Part shown: positions 8,562 to 16,407 of the stretch, one piece after another | Position numbering within the stretch: the stretch's first letter is position 1 | Layout: every line of letters starts with the position of its first letter | Assembly (NCBI RefSeq): GCF_041320595.1 | Contig: NZ_CP166625.1 | Span: forward strand, 4,152,001 to 4,216,000 | Source of the DNA: Pleomorphomonas sp. PLEO | GTDB taxonomy: Bacteria; Pseudomonadota; Alphaproteobacteria; Rhizobiales; Pleomorphomonadaceae | Direction: 5' to 3' | DNA length: 64,000 nucleotides | The notes under the pieces: generated by a model | The model's database searches: none | Told to the model about the DNA's origin: nothing | Seen by the model: the letters and a program-made list of their open reading frames with translations, nothing else | Program-made: the position numbers and the translations under genes

Positions 8562-9340
8562 GATGCCTCCCCGACGAGAGGCGGCGTTGCCAGATCGATA
8601 TGCGCGGCGATCAGCGCCGCCGTCTCGGCCGCCTTGGGCGCGGCGACCACCTCGGCGGCCGGCCCCAGCTCGACGAGACGGCCGGCGGCCATCACGGCGA
8701 CGCGGTCAGCGATGCCGGAGGCCAGCGCCAGATCGTGGGTGACGAACACCAGCGTCATGTTTTCGGCGCGCACCAGTTCGACGAGGAGTTCGACGATCGC
8801 CGCCTGCACCACCACGTCGAGCGCCGAGGTGACCTCGTCGGCGATCAGCAGGCGCGGCCGGGCGGCGATGGCGGCGGCGATCGCCACCCGCTGCCGTTGG
8901 CCGCCGGAGAGCTGATGGGGGAAGGCGCGTGCGATGCGCTCCGGCTCCGGCAGGTGAACGCGGGCGAGAAGGCGCATGGCTTCCGCATCGGCCTCGCGAC
9001 GGCTGAGACCGAGATGGCGGCGCGCGCCCTCCCCAACCTGTTCGCCGATGGACAGCACCGGATTGAGGCTGGAGCCGGGATCCTGGAAGACATAGCCGAT
9101 GTCGCGGCCAGCGCGCGGCGTGCCATCGAGATCGGGCCAGCGGAGGGTGCCGGCGACCTCTGTCCGCTCGGGCAGCAGGTCGGCGATGGCGCGGGCCAGC
9201 GTCGACTTGCCGGAGCCGCTCTCGCCGATGATCGCCAGGATTTCGCCGGCTTCGATATCGAGGGACACACCGGAGAGGGCCGATGCGGTGGCACGGCGAT
9301 AGGTGACGGTGAGATCGGCGATGCGAGCGAGCGTCGTCAT
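8558..9340 (-). CDS. ABC transporter ATP-binding protein, DppD/OppD type
   Basis: A 260-residue ATPase starts at the ATG at 9340, which overlaps the stop of the permease gene (ATGA). A longer in-frame extension exists upstream but only reads through the permease gene. Motifs are Walker A GESGSGKST, Q-loop YVFQDPGSSLNPVL, signature LSGGQRQR, Walker B LLIADEVTSALD and H-loop THDL. It pairs with the ATPase at 7776-8561 to power the same importer. The dual-ATPase arrangement is standard for oligopeptide, nickel and opine systems. Confidence 0.93.
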   Translation of the reverse strand: MTTLARIADLTVTYRRATASALSGVSLDIEAGEILAIIGESGSGKSTLARAIADLLPERTEVAGTLRWPDLDGTPRAGRDIGYVFQDPGSSLNPVLSIGEQVGEGARRHLGLSRREADAEAMRLLARVHLPEPERIARAFPHQLSGGQRQRVAIAAAIAARPRLLIADEVTSALDVVVQAAIVELLVELVRAENMTLVFVTHDLALASGIADRVAVMAAGRLVELGPAAEVVAAPKAAETAALIAAHIDLATPPLVGEAS

Positions 9341-10164
9341 GACCGCCCTCCCCGGCCCAGCGCTTCGCCGGCCGCCTCGCTGACCAGGTAGACGCCGAGC
9401 ACCGCCACCACGAGGCCGATGCCGGGGATCACCGACAGGAAGGGCGCGGCGCGCAGCACGTTGCGTCCTTCTGCGATCATCGAGCCCCAGGTGACGACGT
9501 TGGGGTCGCCGAGACCCAGGAAGGACAGCGCGGCTTCGGTGAGGATGGCCGCCGCGACGATCACCGCCGCCAGCGCCAGCACCGGCGGCAGCGCGTTGGG
9601 CAATATCTCTTTGAACGCGATTTCCAGCGGATGCATGCCGATGACGCGGGCGGCGGCGACGTAGTCGCGCTCGCGGATGGACAGCACTTCGGCCCGAACG
9701 AGGCGGGCCGGCTGCGCCCATGAGGAAAGCGCGATGGCAATGATGACGGTGCCGAGCGAGCCGCCGGCCACCGACACGAAGGCCAGCGCCAACAGGAAGC
9801 CCGGCACGATCTGGAAGGCATCGACCACGCGCATCAGCGCTTCGTCGACCAGCCGACCGGCAAAGCCGGCGATGGTGCCGACCACCGACCCGAGCAGCAC
9901 CGAGGCGGCCGCCGCCGCGATGCCGACCACCAGCGAGGTGCGGGCGCCATGAAGCAGACCGGCCAGCACGCCGCGGCCGAGCCGATCGGTGCCGAACGGC
10001 AGCGCCGGGTCGGTAAAGGGTGCCAGCAGCGCCGGGCCGGCGATGCTGAGGGGATCGCCGGGGGATATCCACGGGGCGAGCAGCGCGGCGGCGGCGATGA
10101 TGGACAGCAGTGCGACGCCGATGGCGCCCGTCGGGCTGGAGAGCAGCCGGCGGAGAAAGCTCAT
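9337..10164 (-). CDS. ABC transporter permease, DppC type
   Basis: This 275-residue integral membrane protein has an N-terminal segment (GAIGVALLSIIAAAALLAP) followed by about five more hydrophobic helices. It has the DppC-type sequence FGTDRLGRGVLAGLLHGART and the EAA coupling loop YVAAARVIGMHPLEIAFKEI. It forms the channel with the DppB-type partner at 10161-11150, with four-base overlaps on both sides. The substrate is inferred only as peptide-, opine- or nickel-like from family membership. Confidence 0.92.
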   Translation of the reverse strand: MSFLRRLLSSPTGAIGVALLSIIAAAALLAPWISPGDPLSIAGPALLAPFTDPALPFGTDRLGRGVLAGLLHGARTSLVVGIAAAAASVLLGSVVGTIAGFAGRLVDEALMRVVDAFQIVPGFLLALAFVSVAGGSLGTVIIAIALSSWAQPARLVRAEVLSIRERDYVAAARVIGMHPLEIAFKEILPNALPPVLALAAVIVAAAILTEAALSFLGLGDPNVVTWGSMIAEGRNVLRAAPFLSVIPGIGLVVAVLGVYLVSEAAGEALGRGGRS

Positions 10165-11150
10165 GCCGAGGTCTCCGAAGCGCCAATGCGCGGATCAAGG
10201 ACGGCGTAGAGCAGATCGACAACAAGATTGACGAGGATCACCAGCACCGCCGACGTCAGGATGATGCCGATCAACAGCGGCGCATCGCGGCCGGCCACCG
10301 CCTCCTGGGCCAGCCGTCCGAAGCCGGGAATGGCGAAGACGCTCTCGATGACCACCGAGCCGCCCAGCATGCCGGCCGATTGCAATCCAAGCACGGTGAT
10401 CAGCGGCAACAGCGCCGCCCGCGCGACGTGCCGCCAGATGATGCGGCGACGGGTGAGCCCCTTGGCACGCGCCGCCAGTATGAAGTCCTGCCGCCAGATC
10501 TCAGCCATGGCGGTGCGCATCACCCGGAGAAACAAGGCAAGATAGATGAAGCCGAGGGCGGCGACCGGCAGCGCCAGATGGCGGGCGATGTCGAGGCCAC
10601 GGGCAAGGCCGTGCTTGCCGGAGGCGATGGTCTCGATGCCGGCGATCGGCAGCCATCTGAGCGAAACCGAAAAGATCAGCACCAGCACGAGCCCCAGCCA
10701 GAAACCGGGGATGGCGTAGAGCGTCAGCGCGCCGATCGACAAGGCACGGTCGCGGAAGGAGCCCGGCCGGCTGCCGGCAACGACGCCCAAGAGCGAGCCG
10801 AGGCCGAAGGACAAGGCGGTGGCCGACCCCATCAGCAGCAGCGTGGTCGGCAGACGCTCGAAAATGAGATCCTTGACCGGCCGCTCGAAGGCCACCGACC
10901 AGCCGAGGTCGAGCCGGCCGAGCGCGGCGACATAGAGCAACAGGCGGGAGACAAGCGATTGATCGAGCCCATACTGGGCGCGCAATCCGGCGGCCAGCGC
11001 CGCGTCGCCACCGCCTGCCGAGAGCAGATAGGCGTCGACGGCGTCGCCCGGCGCGGCCTCCAGCAGCAAGAAAGTGGCGACCACGACGATCAGCAGCACA
11101 GGAATGGCGCTGAACGCCCGCCGCCTGACGAGGATCAGGGCGCGATGCAA
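10161..11150 (-). CDS. ABC transporter permease, DppB type
   Basis: This 329-residue permease is the first gene of the minus-strand operon. The N-terminal helix (FSAIPVLLIVVVATFLLLEA), the periplasmic loop with APGDAVDAYL and YGLDQSLVSR, and the EAA loop FILAARAKGLTRRRIIWRHV are typical of DppB/NikB permeases. Six hydrophobic segments are visible. No solute-binding protein gene precedes it; the upstream intergenic region holds only a dispersed repeat. An orphan peptide-binding protein at 34382-35986 could serve it, but that link is speculative. Confidence 0.92.
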   Translation of the reverse strand: MHRALILVRRRAFSAIPVLLIVVVATFLLLEAAPGDAVDAYLLSAGGGDAALAAGLRAQYGLDQSLVSRLLLYVAALGRLDLGWSVAFERPVKDLIFERLPTTLLLMGSATALSFGLGSLLGVVAGSRPGSFRDRALSIGALTLYAIPGFWLGLVLVLIFSVSLRWLPIAGIETIASGKHGLARGLDIARHLALPVAALGFIYLALFLRVMRTAMAEIWRQDFILAARAKGLTRRRIIWRHVARAALLPLITVLGLQSAGMLGGSVVIESVFAIPGFGRLAQEAVAGRDAPLLIGIILTSAVLVILVNLVVDLLYAVLDPRIGASETSA

Positions 11151-11208
11151 GCTTCAAGTCTCCCGGCTGCTTTCCGGCTTGGAAGCCGAGGCATCTGGAC
11201 TACCATTC

Positions 11209-11306
11209 TTGAAATGCTCCAGCGGCATCAAAGCAAGGAAAAATATTCTCTTTGCAGGCGGTGGGGCACGGCGACGTTGCACGCGCCCCAATGCCTCCAT
11301 GTTGCC
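11209..11306 (+). repeat. Dispersed intergenic repeat, copy A
   Basis: About 98 bases share an ordered pattern with 12089-12188: gctcca, caaagcaaggaaaaa, ttgcagg-ggtgg, cgacgttgca and atgttgc. The two copies have the same orientation and roughly two-thirds identity by eye. In the antisense sense both read Q-R-R-x-A-P-P-P-A, a phrase that recurs in spurious rhizobial ORFs. It is most likely a multicopy intergenic element. Confidence 0.6.
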
Positions 11307-11337
11307 TCGAAAGCCACGCCGGTTATAAGTCCGACGC

Positions 11338-11958
11338 CTAATACAGGGTATCGATGACCCGTTGCGGCAGAGCCTTGTCGTAGGCTTTGCCGTCGATTTC
11401 ATTGTGGGATAGTTCCCTGAGGATGTCCCCGGCGCTCGGCAAGGTCGATCGATCGACCCTGCTCTTTTCGTTCCACAACTCTGCCCTGACAACGGCCCTG
11501 CTGCACTGAAAGAAAACCGTGTGCACTGAAACGCGAAGGACCGATACCGGAGGCCTGTTTCCCATTGCAAACCGTTTGAGATAGTCCGGGCGGATGGATA
11601 TTTCCGCCGTTCCATTGACGCGTATGGTCTCCCCTATGCCGGGGATAATGAACAGCAAGGCCACTCTGGGGTCGGCGATGATATTGCGAAGACTGTCTAT
11701 TCTGTTGTTACCGCGCCGGTCAGGCAGAATGAGCGTCTTTTCGTCCTCGACATGTACGAAGCCGGCCGGGTCACCGCGAGGACTTGACTCGACGCCATTC
11801 GGGCCAACGGTGGAAAGGATCGCAAAGGGCGCGGCCTCGATAAAGGGTCGGTAGACGGCATGTATGTGATCGGTCTGCTTGGCAATCGCTCCGCGCCCCA
11901 CTTCGCCGTAAAGCCCCTTCAACTCCTCAACCGTCGTTATGCAATCTCTTTCGTCCAT
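11338..11958 (-). CDS. Pyridoxamine 5'-phosphate oxidase-like FMN-binding protein (MSMEG_1061 type)
   Basis: The product has 206 residues from the ATG at 11958. A TTG 15 bases upstream is possible but lacks an RBS, whereas GAGAG precedes the ATG. The split-barrel features are clear: FAILSTVGPNGVESSPRGD, LILPDRRGNNRIDSLRNI and VALLFIIPGIGETIRVNG. Together they match the PPOX-class subfamily typified by MSMEG_1061, which binds FMN or F420-like flavin. The reaction is unknown; members are probably flavin-dependent redox or detoxification enzymes and not PdxH itself. It stands alone, flanked on each side by a copy of a dispersed repeat. Confidence 0.85.
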   Translation of the reverse strand: MDERDCITTVEELKGLYGEVGRGAIAKQTDHIHAVYRPFIEAAPFAILSTVGPNGVESSPRGDPAGFVHVEDEKTLILPDRRGNNRIDSLRNIIADPRVALLFIIPGIGETIRVNGTAEISIRPDYLKRFAMGNRPPVSVLRVSVHTVFFQCSRAVVRAELWNEKSRVDRSTLPSAGDILRELSHNEIDGKAYDKALPQRVIDTLY

Positions 11959-12088
11959 GGCTCTCTCACTCAATGGAGGTCCGTTAGTTGTCTGCCAAAG
12001 TCACGTTAGGGTCCAGACCTCGCGACCTGCACAGGCTTTCCGACGGGCGATTCGAACGGATTTCGCCGCGGCATCAGGAGTAGCTTCC

Positions 12089-12188
12089 CTGAAGCCTCCA
12101 CCGACTTCAAACCAGGGAAAAACAATCCCATTGCAGGTGGAGGAGCGAAGCGACGTTGCAGGCGCTTCGGCGAGCAGACATGTTGCAA
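12089..12188 (+). repeat. Dispersed intergenic repeat, copy B
   Basis: This is the second copy of the roughly 100-base element at 11209-11306, in the same orientation. The best conserved core is GCGACGTTGCA followed about 23 bases later by ATGTTGC. It lies between the FMN-protein gene and the GNAT gene and overlaps no supported coding sequence. Confidence 0.6.
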
Positions 12189-12215
12189 CCCGAGATCGGG
12201 CAGAAGGATTGAGCG

Positions 12216-12635
12216 ATGACGGGTGACTACACTGTGAGCGTCGAGATACCCAGCGTCGACGATTATTGCCGCCTTCGCCGCGTCTCGGGCCTCACGCCAC
12301 GCAGCGAGGCTGCCGCGAGGGTGGGCCTGCCGAACACCGTGGTTGCCGTGCTGGCGAGATGCGGTGACCATGTCGTCGGCATGGGGCGCGCCATCGGCGA
12401 CGGGCTTTGCTATCAGGTCGTCGATATCGCCGTGGACCCTGATCATCAGGGGCGCGGCCTCGGCAAGGCGATCGTTTCCCGCCTGATGGACGAGCTCAAG
12501 CAGCTCGCGCCGGCGGAAGCCTACGTCAGCCTGATCGCCGATGGCGACGCCAAGCATCTCTATACCCAATACGGCTTCGAACCCACCGCGCCCGCATCCA
12601 TCGGCATGGCCCAGTGGATCGGGATGGAGCCTTGA
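12216..12635 (+). CDS. GNAT family N-acetyltransferase
   Basis: This 139-residue single-domain GNAT protein has beta-4 VVDIAVDPDHQGRGLGKAIV, which contains the acetyl-CoA pyrophosphate loop Q-G-R-G-L-G. Motif B is LYTQYGFEP near the C-terminus. It ends in a family-typical hydrophobic tail (MAQWIGMEP). It is cytosolic and probably acetylates a small molecule or a protein N-terminus; the sequence does not tell the substrate. It marks the GC-rich left border of the AT-rich protease insert that follows. Confidence 0.9.
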   Translation: MTGDYTVSVEIPSVDDYCRLRRVSGLTPRSEAAARVGLPNTVVAVLARCGDHVVGMGRAIGDGLCYQVVDIAVDPDHQGRGLGKAIVSRLMDELKQLAPAEAYVSLIADGDAKHLYTQYGFEPTAPASIGMAQWIGMEP

Positions 12636-12774
12636 GCTCTTCCTACGGGGAAGGGAACGATTTCAGTACAGCCAACAATCTCGCCCTGAAGCATACCTTT
12701 CTACTGGAGGCTTCTCAATTATTTCAATTGTGTTAGCGTAGACCAACGCCGAATTTATTCCATAAAAGATCAAA

Positions 12775-13698
12775 ATGTGCAATTCATTTATAACAACAAT
12801 TATTATGTACTTCTCGACAATAAGTCTATGTTTTTCTATGGAACCAAATAAGAATGAACTTTCGGCTATGTCATTCCAGACAATAAGGCATATCACAGCC
12901 GATGCGCTCAATCCGTTCTTAGCGAGCATCGGCCAATTTCAAGTTGTTTCATTTGGTACAGCCCCTCGAGATCCGCACATTGACCATAGAAATGATAAGA
13001 TACTTGTGCGTATCGGAGATTCAAGGCTGTCGCCTGTCTCTGGTGTATATAGCAATTGTACAGCGAATTCTGATATTAGAACAATAATTTGCGACGCAAG
13101 GATCGTGGACGACATAATAGATGATTTTCATTTAGATTTGGGTTCAAATAGTCTTGAATTATACAGGACATTAATATTAAGACTAATTCTAGCGCATGAA
13201 CTAGGGCATATCATTCTAAAGCACGGATTCGCTGCATATCATGGTGATGAAACAGGCTTTTCTGTATTTCGCTATATGAAATATAGCAAGGAGCTAGATG
13301 CGGATAAATTTGCGGTAAAATTGATAGACTCCGCAAGACTAGACTTTAATGCGCAGTATGGCGTGATTTCTGATATTTTGAATTCAGTAATCTCAAAGAA
13401 CCTGTGTCCAGAAACATTTCCAAACTGGTGTCCTTGTCCTGGTTACTCAGATCCGACTCTGTGCAGCAAGATTCCGATAGGTCCTGGATTACCCGTTTAC
13501 AGCGGCGAGAGTTTTCGCATTGAGCTGAAGGGCACACATCCGGACTTCTTGGTTCGCTTTGCCCGATTTTTGATTCTGTCAAAATCCAAGGCTGCTAGGA
13601 TAATGTACGCAAAAGATGCCCGGTTTATAATCGATAACACGTTTATAAATTCAGGCATCTATTTGGAGTCGCTATCAATTCTGGATAGTTCAAAATAG
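12775..13698 (+). CDS. Putative exported zinc metalloprotease (HELGH)
   Basis: The product has 307 residues. A hydrophobic N-terminus (FITTIIMYFSTISLCFS, residues 5-21) looks like a signal peptide or anchor. The zincin motif HELGH is at 141-145 inside LILRLILAHELGHIILKH, and ELDAD at 173-177 supplies a likely third zinc ligand, as in M48-like and gluzincin peptidases. Several Cys in the second half (NLCPETFPNWCPCPGY...LCSK) suggest disulfides or metal binding in the periplasm. I cannot name a family beyond this. The DNA is strikingly AT-rich compared with both flanks, and codon use is atypical. It is followed at 76 bases by a papain-like protease gene of the same composition, so the two probably form one transferred module. 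Confidence 0.75.
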   Translation: MCNSFITTIIMYFSTISLCFSMEPNKNELSAMSFQTIRHITADALNPFLASIGQFQVVSFGTAPRDPHIDHRNDKILVRIGDSRLSPVSGVYSNCTANSDIRTIICDARIVDDIIDDFHLDLGSNSLELYRTLILRLILAHELGHIILKHGFAAYHGDETGFSVFRYMKYSKELDADKFAVKLIDSARLDFNAQYGVISDILNSVISKNLCPETFPNWCPCPGYSDPTLCSKIPIGPGLPVYSGESFRIELKGTHPDFLVRFARFLILSKSKAARIMYAKDARFIIDNTFINSGIYLESLSILDSSK

Positions 13699-13774
13699 TT
13701 ATATTTTTTCTTTTCCAAATTCTGAGGGCGTGTTAGTTACTTCATAAGCATCGATTGGATTTGGGGCCGACATT

Positions 13775-14671
13775 ATGGATCTCAATCGCAGAGCTGCACT
13801 CATACTTGGCGGCCTATCAGTCGCAGAATTATTTACGAAACAAAGTAGAGCAGATAACAACTCGCTTACTCAGCAAAACCTTGGATTTGGATGGATAAGA
13901 GATCTTCCAGATCCCCAGGACAGCCTACTTCAGTCCCCATCCTTTGGTGAGACAGCAAAGCGACCGAAGCTAATTGATCTTTCCCCCAAATTTCCCAAGC
14001 CGTATGACCAAATGCGACTTGGAAGCTGTACAGCTAATGCTATAGCGGCAGCTGTTCAGTACGCGCGAAAAATTCATGACAAGCCTGTTGATTTCACGCC
14101 GTCGCGTCTTTTTATATATTATGAGGCCAGAAAGATAATCGGAAATGTCTACGTCGACAGCGGCTCGCGAATAAGAGACGGAATCAAATCCGTCGCATCA
14201 ATTGGTGTGCCGCCAGAAGACATGTGGCCTTATGATGGGATTTCAGGAGATCGGACGACACATGTTTTCCCAACGGGAGCTCGTTCTACCATTGAACCGC
14301 CCAAGGCAGTTCTAGATGCTGCTCAAAAGTATAAAGCGATTTCCTATGCGCCCCTGAAGCAAGATGCGGTTACCTTAGAGAGTTGCTTAGCATCTGGGTA
14401 TCCATTCATCTTTGGATTTTCTGTTTTTAGTAATTTTCGCTATGATACAAAGCTCCTAAAGACACCAACTTCAGATGACACAACGACAAACTCCGGCCAT
14501 GCAGTTTTGGCAGTAGGATATAACCAAGAAAAACGTACTTTTAAAATTCGAAATTCTTGGGGCATCAACTCAAATAAAAACGGATATTTTGATATGGATT
14601 ACGATTACGTACTAAGCTCAGGTTTTTCTAGTGATTTTTGGGTTCTGTACCAAACGCTAGGATTTTATTGA
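13775..14671 (+). CDS. Exported papain-like (C1A) cysteine peptidase
   Basis: The product has 298 residues. The start MDLNRRAALILGGLSVAELF resembles a Tat or Sec signal peptide. The mature part shows the papain order of catalytic residues: oxyanion Gln and nucleophile in YDQMRLGSCTANA (Q79, C85), His in SGHAVLAVGYN (H242), and Asn in IRNSWG (N260). The length is that of a compact bacterial C1A enzyme without a long inhibitory propeptide. It is AT-rich like the metalloprotease gene just upstream, and the pair ends beside tRNA-Thr. The pairing suggests joint processing of an extracellular or periplasmic target, but no substrate is visible. Catalysis itself is well supported. Confidence 0.88.
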   Translation: MDLNRRAALILGGLSVAELFTKQSRADNNSLTQQNLGFGWIRDLPDPQDSLLQSPSFGETAKRPKLIDLSPKFPKPYDQMRLGSCTANAIAAAVQYARKIHDKPVDFTPSRLFIYYEARKIIGNVYVDSGSRIRDGIKSVASIGVPPEDMWPYDGISGDRTTHVFPTGARSTIEPPKAVLDAAQKYKAISYAPLKQDAVTLESCLASGYPFIFGFSVFSNFRYDTKLLKTPTSDDTTTNSGHAVLAVGYNQEKRTFKIRNSWGINSNKNGYFDMDYDYVLSSGFSSDFWVLYQTLGFY

Positions 14672-14910
14672 CGTTAACTATGTATAATATACAAGTAAAT
14701 AAAACTCAATAGCACTCATCAATGATATAACGACATTGATAAAATTGGAAACTAGCCTAGGTTTTGTCATTTTATCTTGAAAGTGACGCACCTTCTTTTT
14801 CAACAGTCGGTCCCCAACCTTTGGTCTACAGATTGAAGGCGCTGACGGGAAGAAATTTGTCCCCAACCCCGCGTTTGGGCAATGCCTGTCTGGCACATCA
14901 GCCGAGAAAA

Positions 14911-14985
14911 TGGTGCCGGCGGAGAGGATTGAACTCCCGACCTTCGGTTTACAAAACCGCTGCACTACCGCTGTGCTACGCCGGC
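14911..14985 (-). tRNA. tRNA-Thr (anticodon TGT)
   Basis: The minus strand gives acceptor GCCGGCG pairing with CGCCGGC, D-arm GCACAGCGGTAGTGC, anticodon loop TTTGTAA (TGT) and T-arm GGGAGTTCAATCCTC. The 3' CCA is encoded at 14913-14911. The AT-rich protease pair lies on its 3' side. Confidence 0.96.
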
Positions 14986-15043
14986 GCGGATTTCCGAATA
15001 GCCGATGGCACGGTCAGGTGCAACCCTGACCGCGAGCCAATTT

Positions 15044-15886
15044 TCAGGCGCCGGCAATTGCCTTGCGCACCATGTAGAGCGACAGCACCGCCGCGTTGGA
15101 GACGTTGAGGCTCTTGATTTCGCCGGGCATGTCGATGCGGGTGACCACGTCGCAGAGTTCGCGCGTCCGCTGACGCAGCCCCTTGCCCTCGGCGCCGAGC
15201 ACCAGACAGACCGGCGCGGCAAAGCGAGCTTCGTCCAGCGCCTCAGGGGCCTCCGAATCAAGCCCTACCACCGTGAAGCCGGCCGCCTTCATTTCTTCCA
15301 GCGTATCGCCGAGATTGCGGACGGTGGTTACCGGCACCACGTCGAGCGCGCCGGACGCCGATTTTGCCAGCACGCCGGATTCGGCGGCGCTGTGGCGCGT
15401 CGTCGTCAGCACCGCATCGACCGAGAAAGCCGTTGCCGACCGCAGGATGGCGCCGACGTTGTGCGGATCGGTCACCTGGTCGAGCGCCAGCACAAGACGG
15501 GCGCCAGAAAGGTCTAGCGTGGTCAGCGGCTTGAGCGGCTGGACCTCCAGCGCGCACCCTTGGTGAACGGCCTCGGAGCCAAGCAACCGGTCGAGAGAGT
15601 ACGGCGACGCCTCCTCGGCGGCGATCGGCAGCTTGCCCTCGGGGAAGCGCTCGGCAAGGCGGGCCTGGGCGTTGCGCGTGGCGAGCAGGCGCAGGGCGAC
15701 CCGGCGAGGGTTCTTCAGCGCAAATTCCACCGTGTGGAGGCCGTAGAGCCACAGCGCCTCGCCCGCCTCGCGCTCGCGCTTGGGGCGGGGGCGAAAATCG
15801 CGCGGACCGAATTTGCCGGCGGGCCGGCCTTGCGGCGGGCCGGAACGTCTGGGAGGGCGCTTGGAAGAAGGAGTATCGTCTGACAT
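15044..15886 (-). CDS. rlmB: 23S rRNA (guanosine-2'-O)-methyltransferase, TrmH/RlmB family
   Basis: The product has 280 residues from the ATG at 15886 (MSDDTPSSKRPP); an upstream in-frame extension is not supported. After a basic, disordered N-terminus comes the substrate-binding domain (LWLYGLHTVEFALKNPRR), then the SPOUT domain. The three SPOUT motifs are visible: LALDQVTDPHNVGAILRSA, VCLVLGAEGKGLRQR and IDMPGEIKSLNVSNAAVLSL. RlmB methylates G2251 in the peptidyl-transferase P loop. It sits between tRNA-Thr and tRNA-Tyr and faces away from tRNA-Tyr. Confidence 0.93.
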   Translation of the reverse strand: MSDDTPSSKRPPRRSGPPQGRPAGKFGPRDFRPRPKREREAGEALWLYGLHTVEFALKNPRRVALRLLATRNAQARLAERFPEGKLPIAAEEASPYSLDRLLGSEAVHQGCALEVQPLKPLTTLDLSGARLVLALDQVTDPHNVGAILRSATAFSVDAVLTTTRHSAAESGVLAKSASGALDVVPVTTVRNLGDTLEEMKAAGFTVVGLDSEAPEALDEARFAAPVCLVLGAEGKGLRQRTRELCDVVTRIDMPGEIKSLNVSNAAVLSLYMVRKAIAGA

Positions 15887-16175
15887 GCGGCGCTTATAAC
15901 CGTGGCGCATCCTCGGCGCCAGTGGTGGGGCTTTTTCTTCCGCATCGATCGCCAGCGGGACCGGCAGCCCAGGCTTGCGCACCGCACGGCCGTTGGGCGC
16001 ATTGAAGCCTCCTCAGCGCGCTTGGAGCGGTTGCCTTGCCCATCCGGGACGCGTCAGGCTTCAAGCCAACTGCGTTGTCGACAAAACAATCGGGCCATGG
16101 GGTTGACAGCGCCCGGCATGGTCGCCATAAGAGCGCCCGTTCAGCCAGCGCCTTCGGGTGTCGGCGGAGCGGGCT

Positions 16176-16260
16176 GGGAGAATGTCCCGAGTGGCAAAGG
16201 GGGCGGACTGTAAATCCGCTGGCTAAGCCTTCGTAGGTTCGAGTCCTACTTCTCCCACCA
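16176..16260 (+). tRNA. tRNA-Tyr (anticodon GTA)
   Basis: GGGAGAA pairs with TTCTCCC. The anticodon stem-loop GCGGA-CTGTAAA-TCCGC contains GTA, a long class II variable arm (GGCTAAGCC) is present, and the T-arm is GTAGGTTCGAGTCCTAC. CCA is encoded at 16258-16260. A restriction-type gene follows 147 bases downstream. Confidence 0.97.
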
Positions 16261-16407
16261 TCTCCACCCTATCCTTGATTGCATGAAGCATGCTGTGATT
16301 TGTTACAGCTAGCCCTTCTTGCCGACCTATCTAGTTGATAGAAATAGCGTTGACCCTGCAATCATCCAGGGAGTCGGACCGTTGTCAGCGAACAAGGTGG
16401 ATAGCGC

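Noticed and set aside
10110-11357. 415-codon plus-strand frame over the permease operon
   Set aside because: The Gln/Arg/Asp-rich translation is typical for the complement of membrane-protein genes; no RBS or conserved motif.
12006-12569. 187-codon minus-strand frame over the GNAT gene
   Set aside because: It covers the antisense of a well-supported acetyltransferase and of dispersed repeat copy B; the apparent peptide similarity to another frame comes only from the repeat.
14678-14965. 95-codon minus-strand frame near tRNA-Thr
   Set aside because: Its N-terminal third is the translated tRNA gene and the rest is AT-rich non-coding-looking sequence; no RBS.
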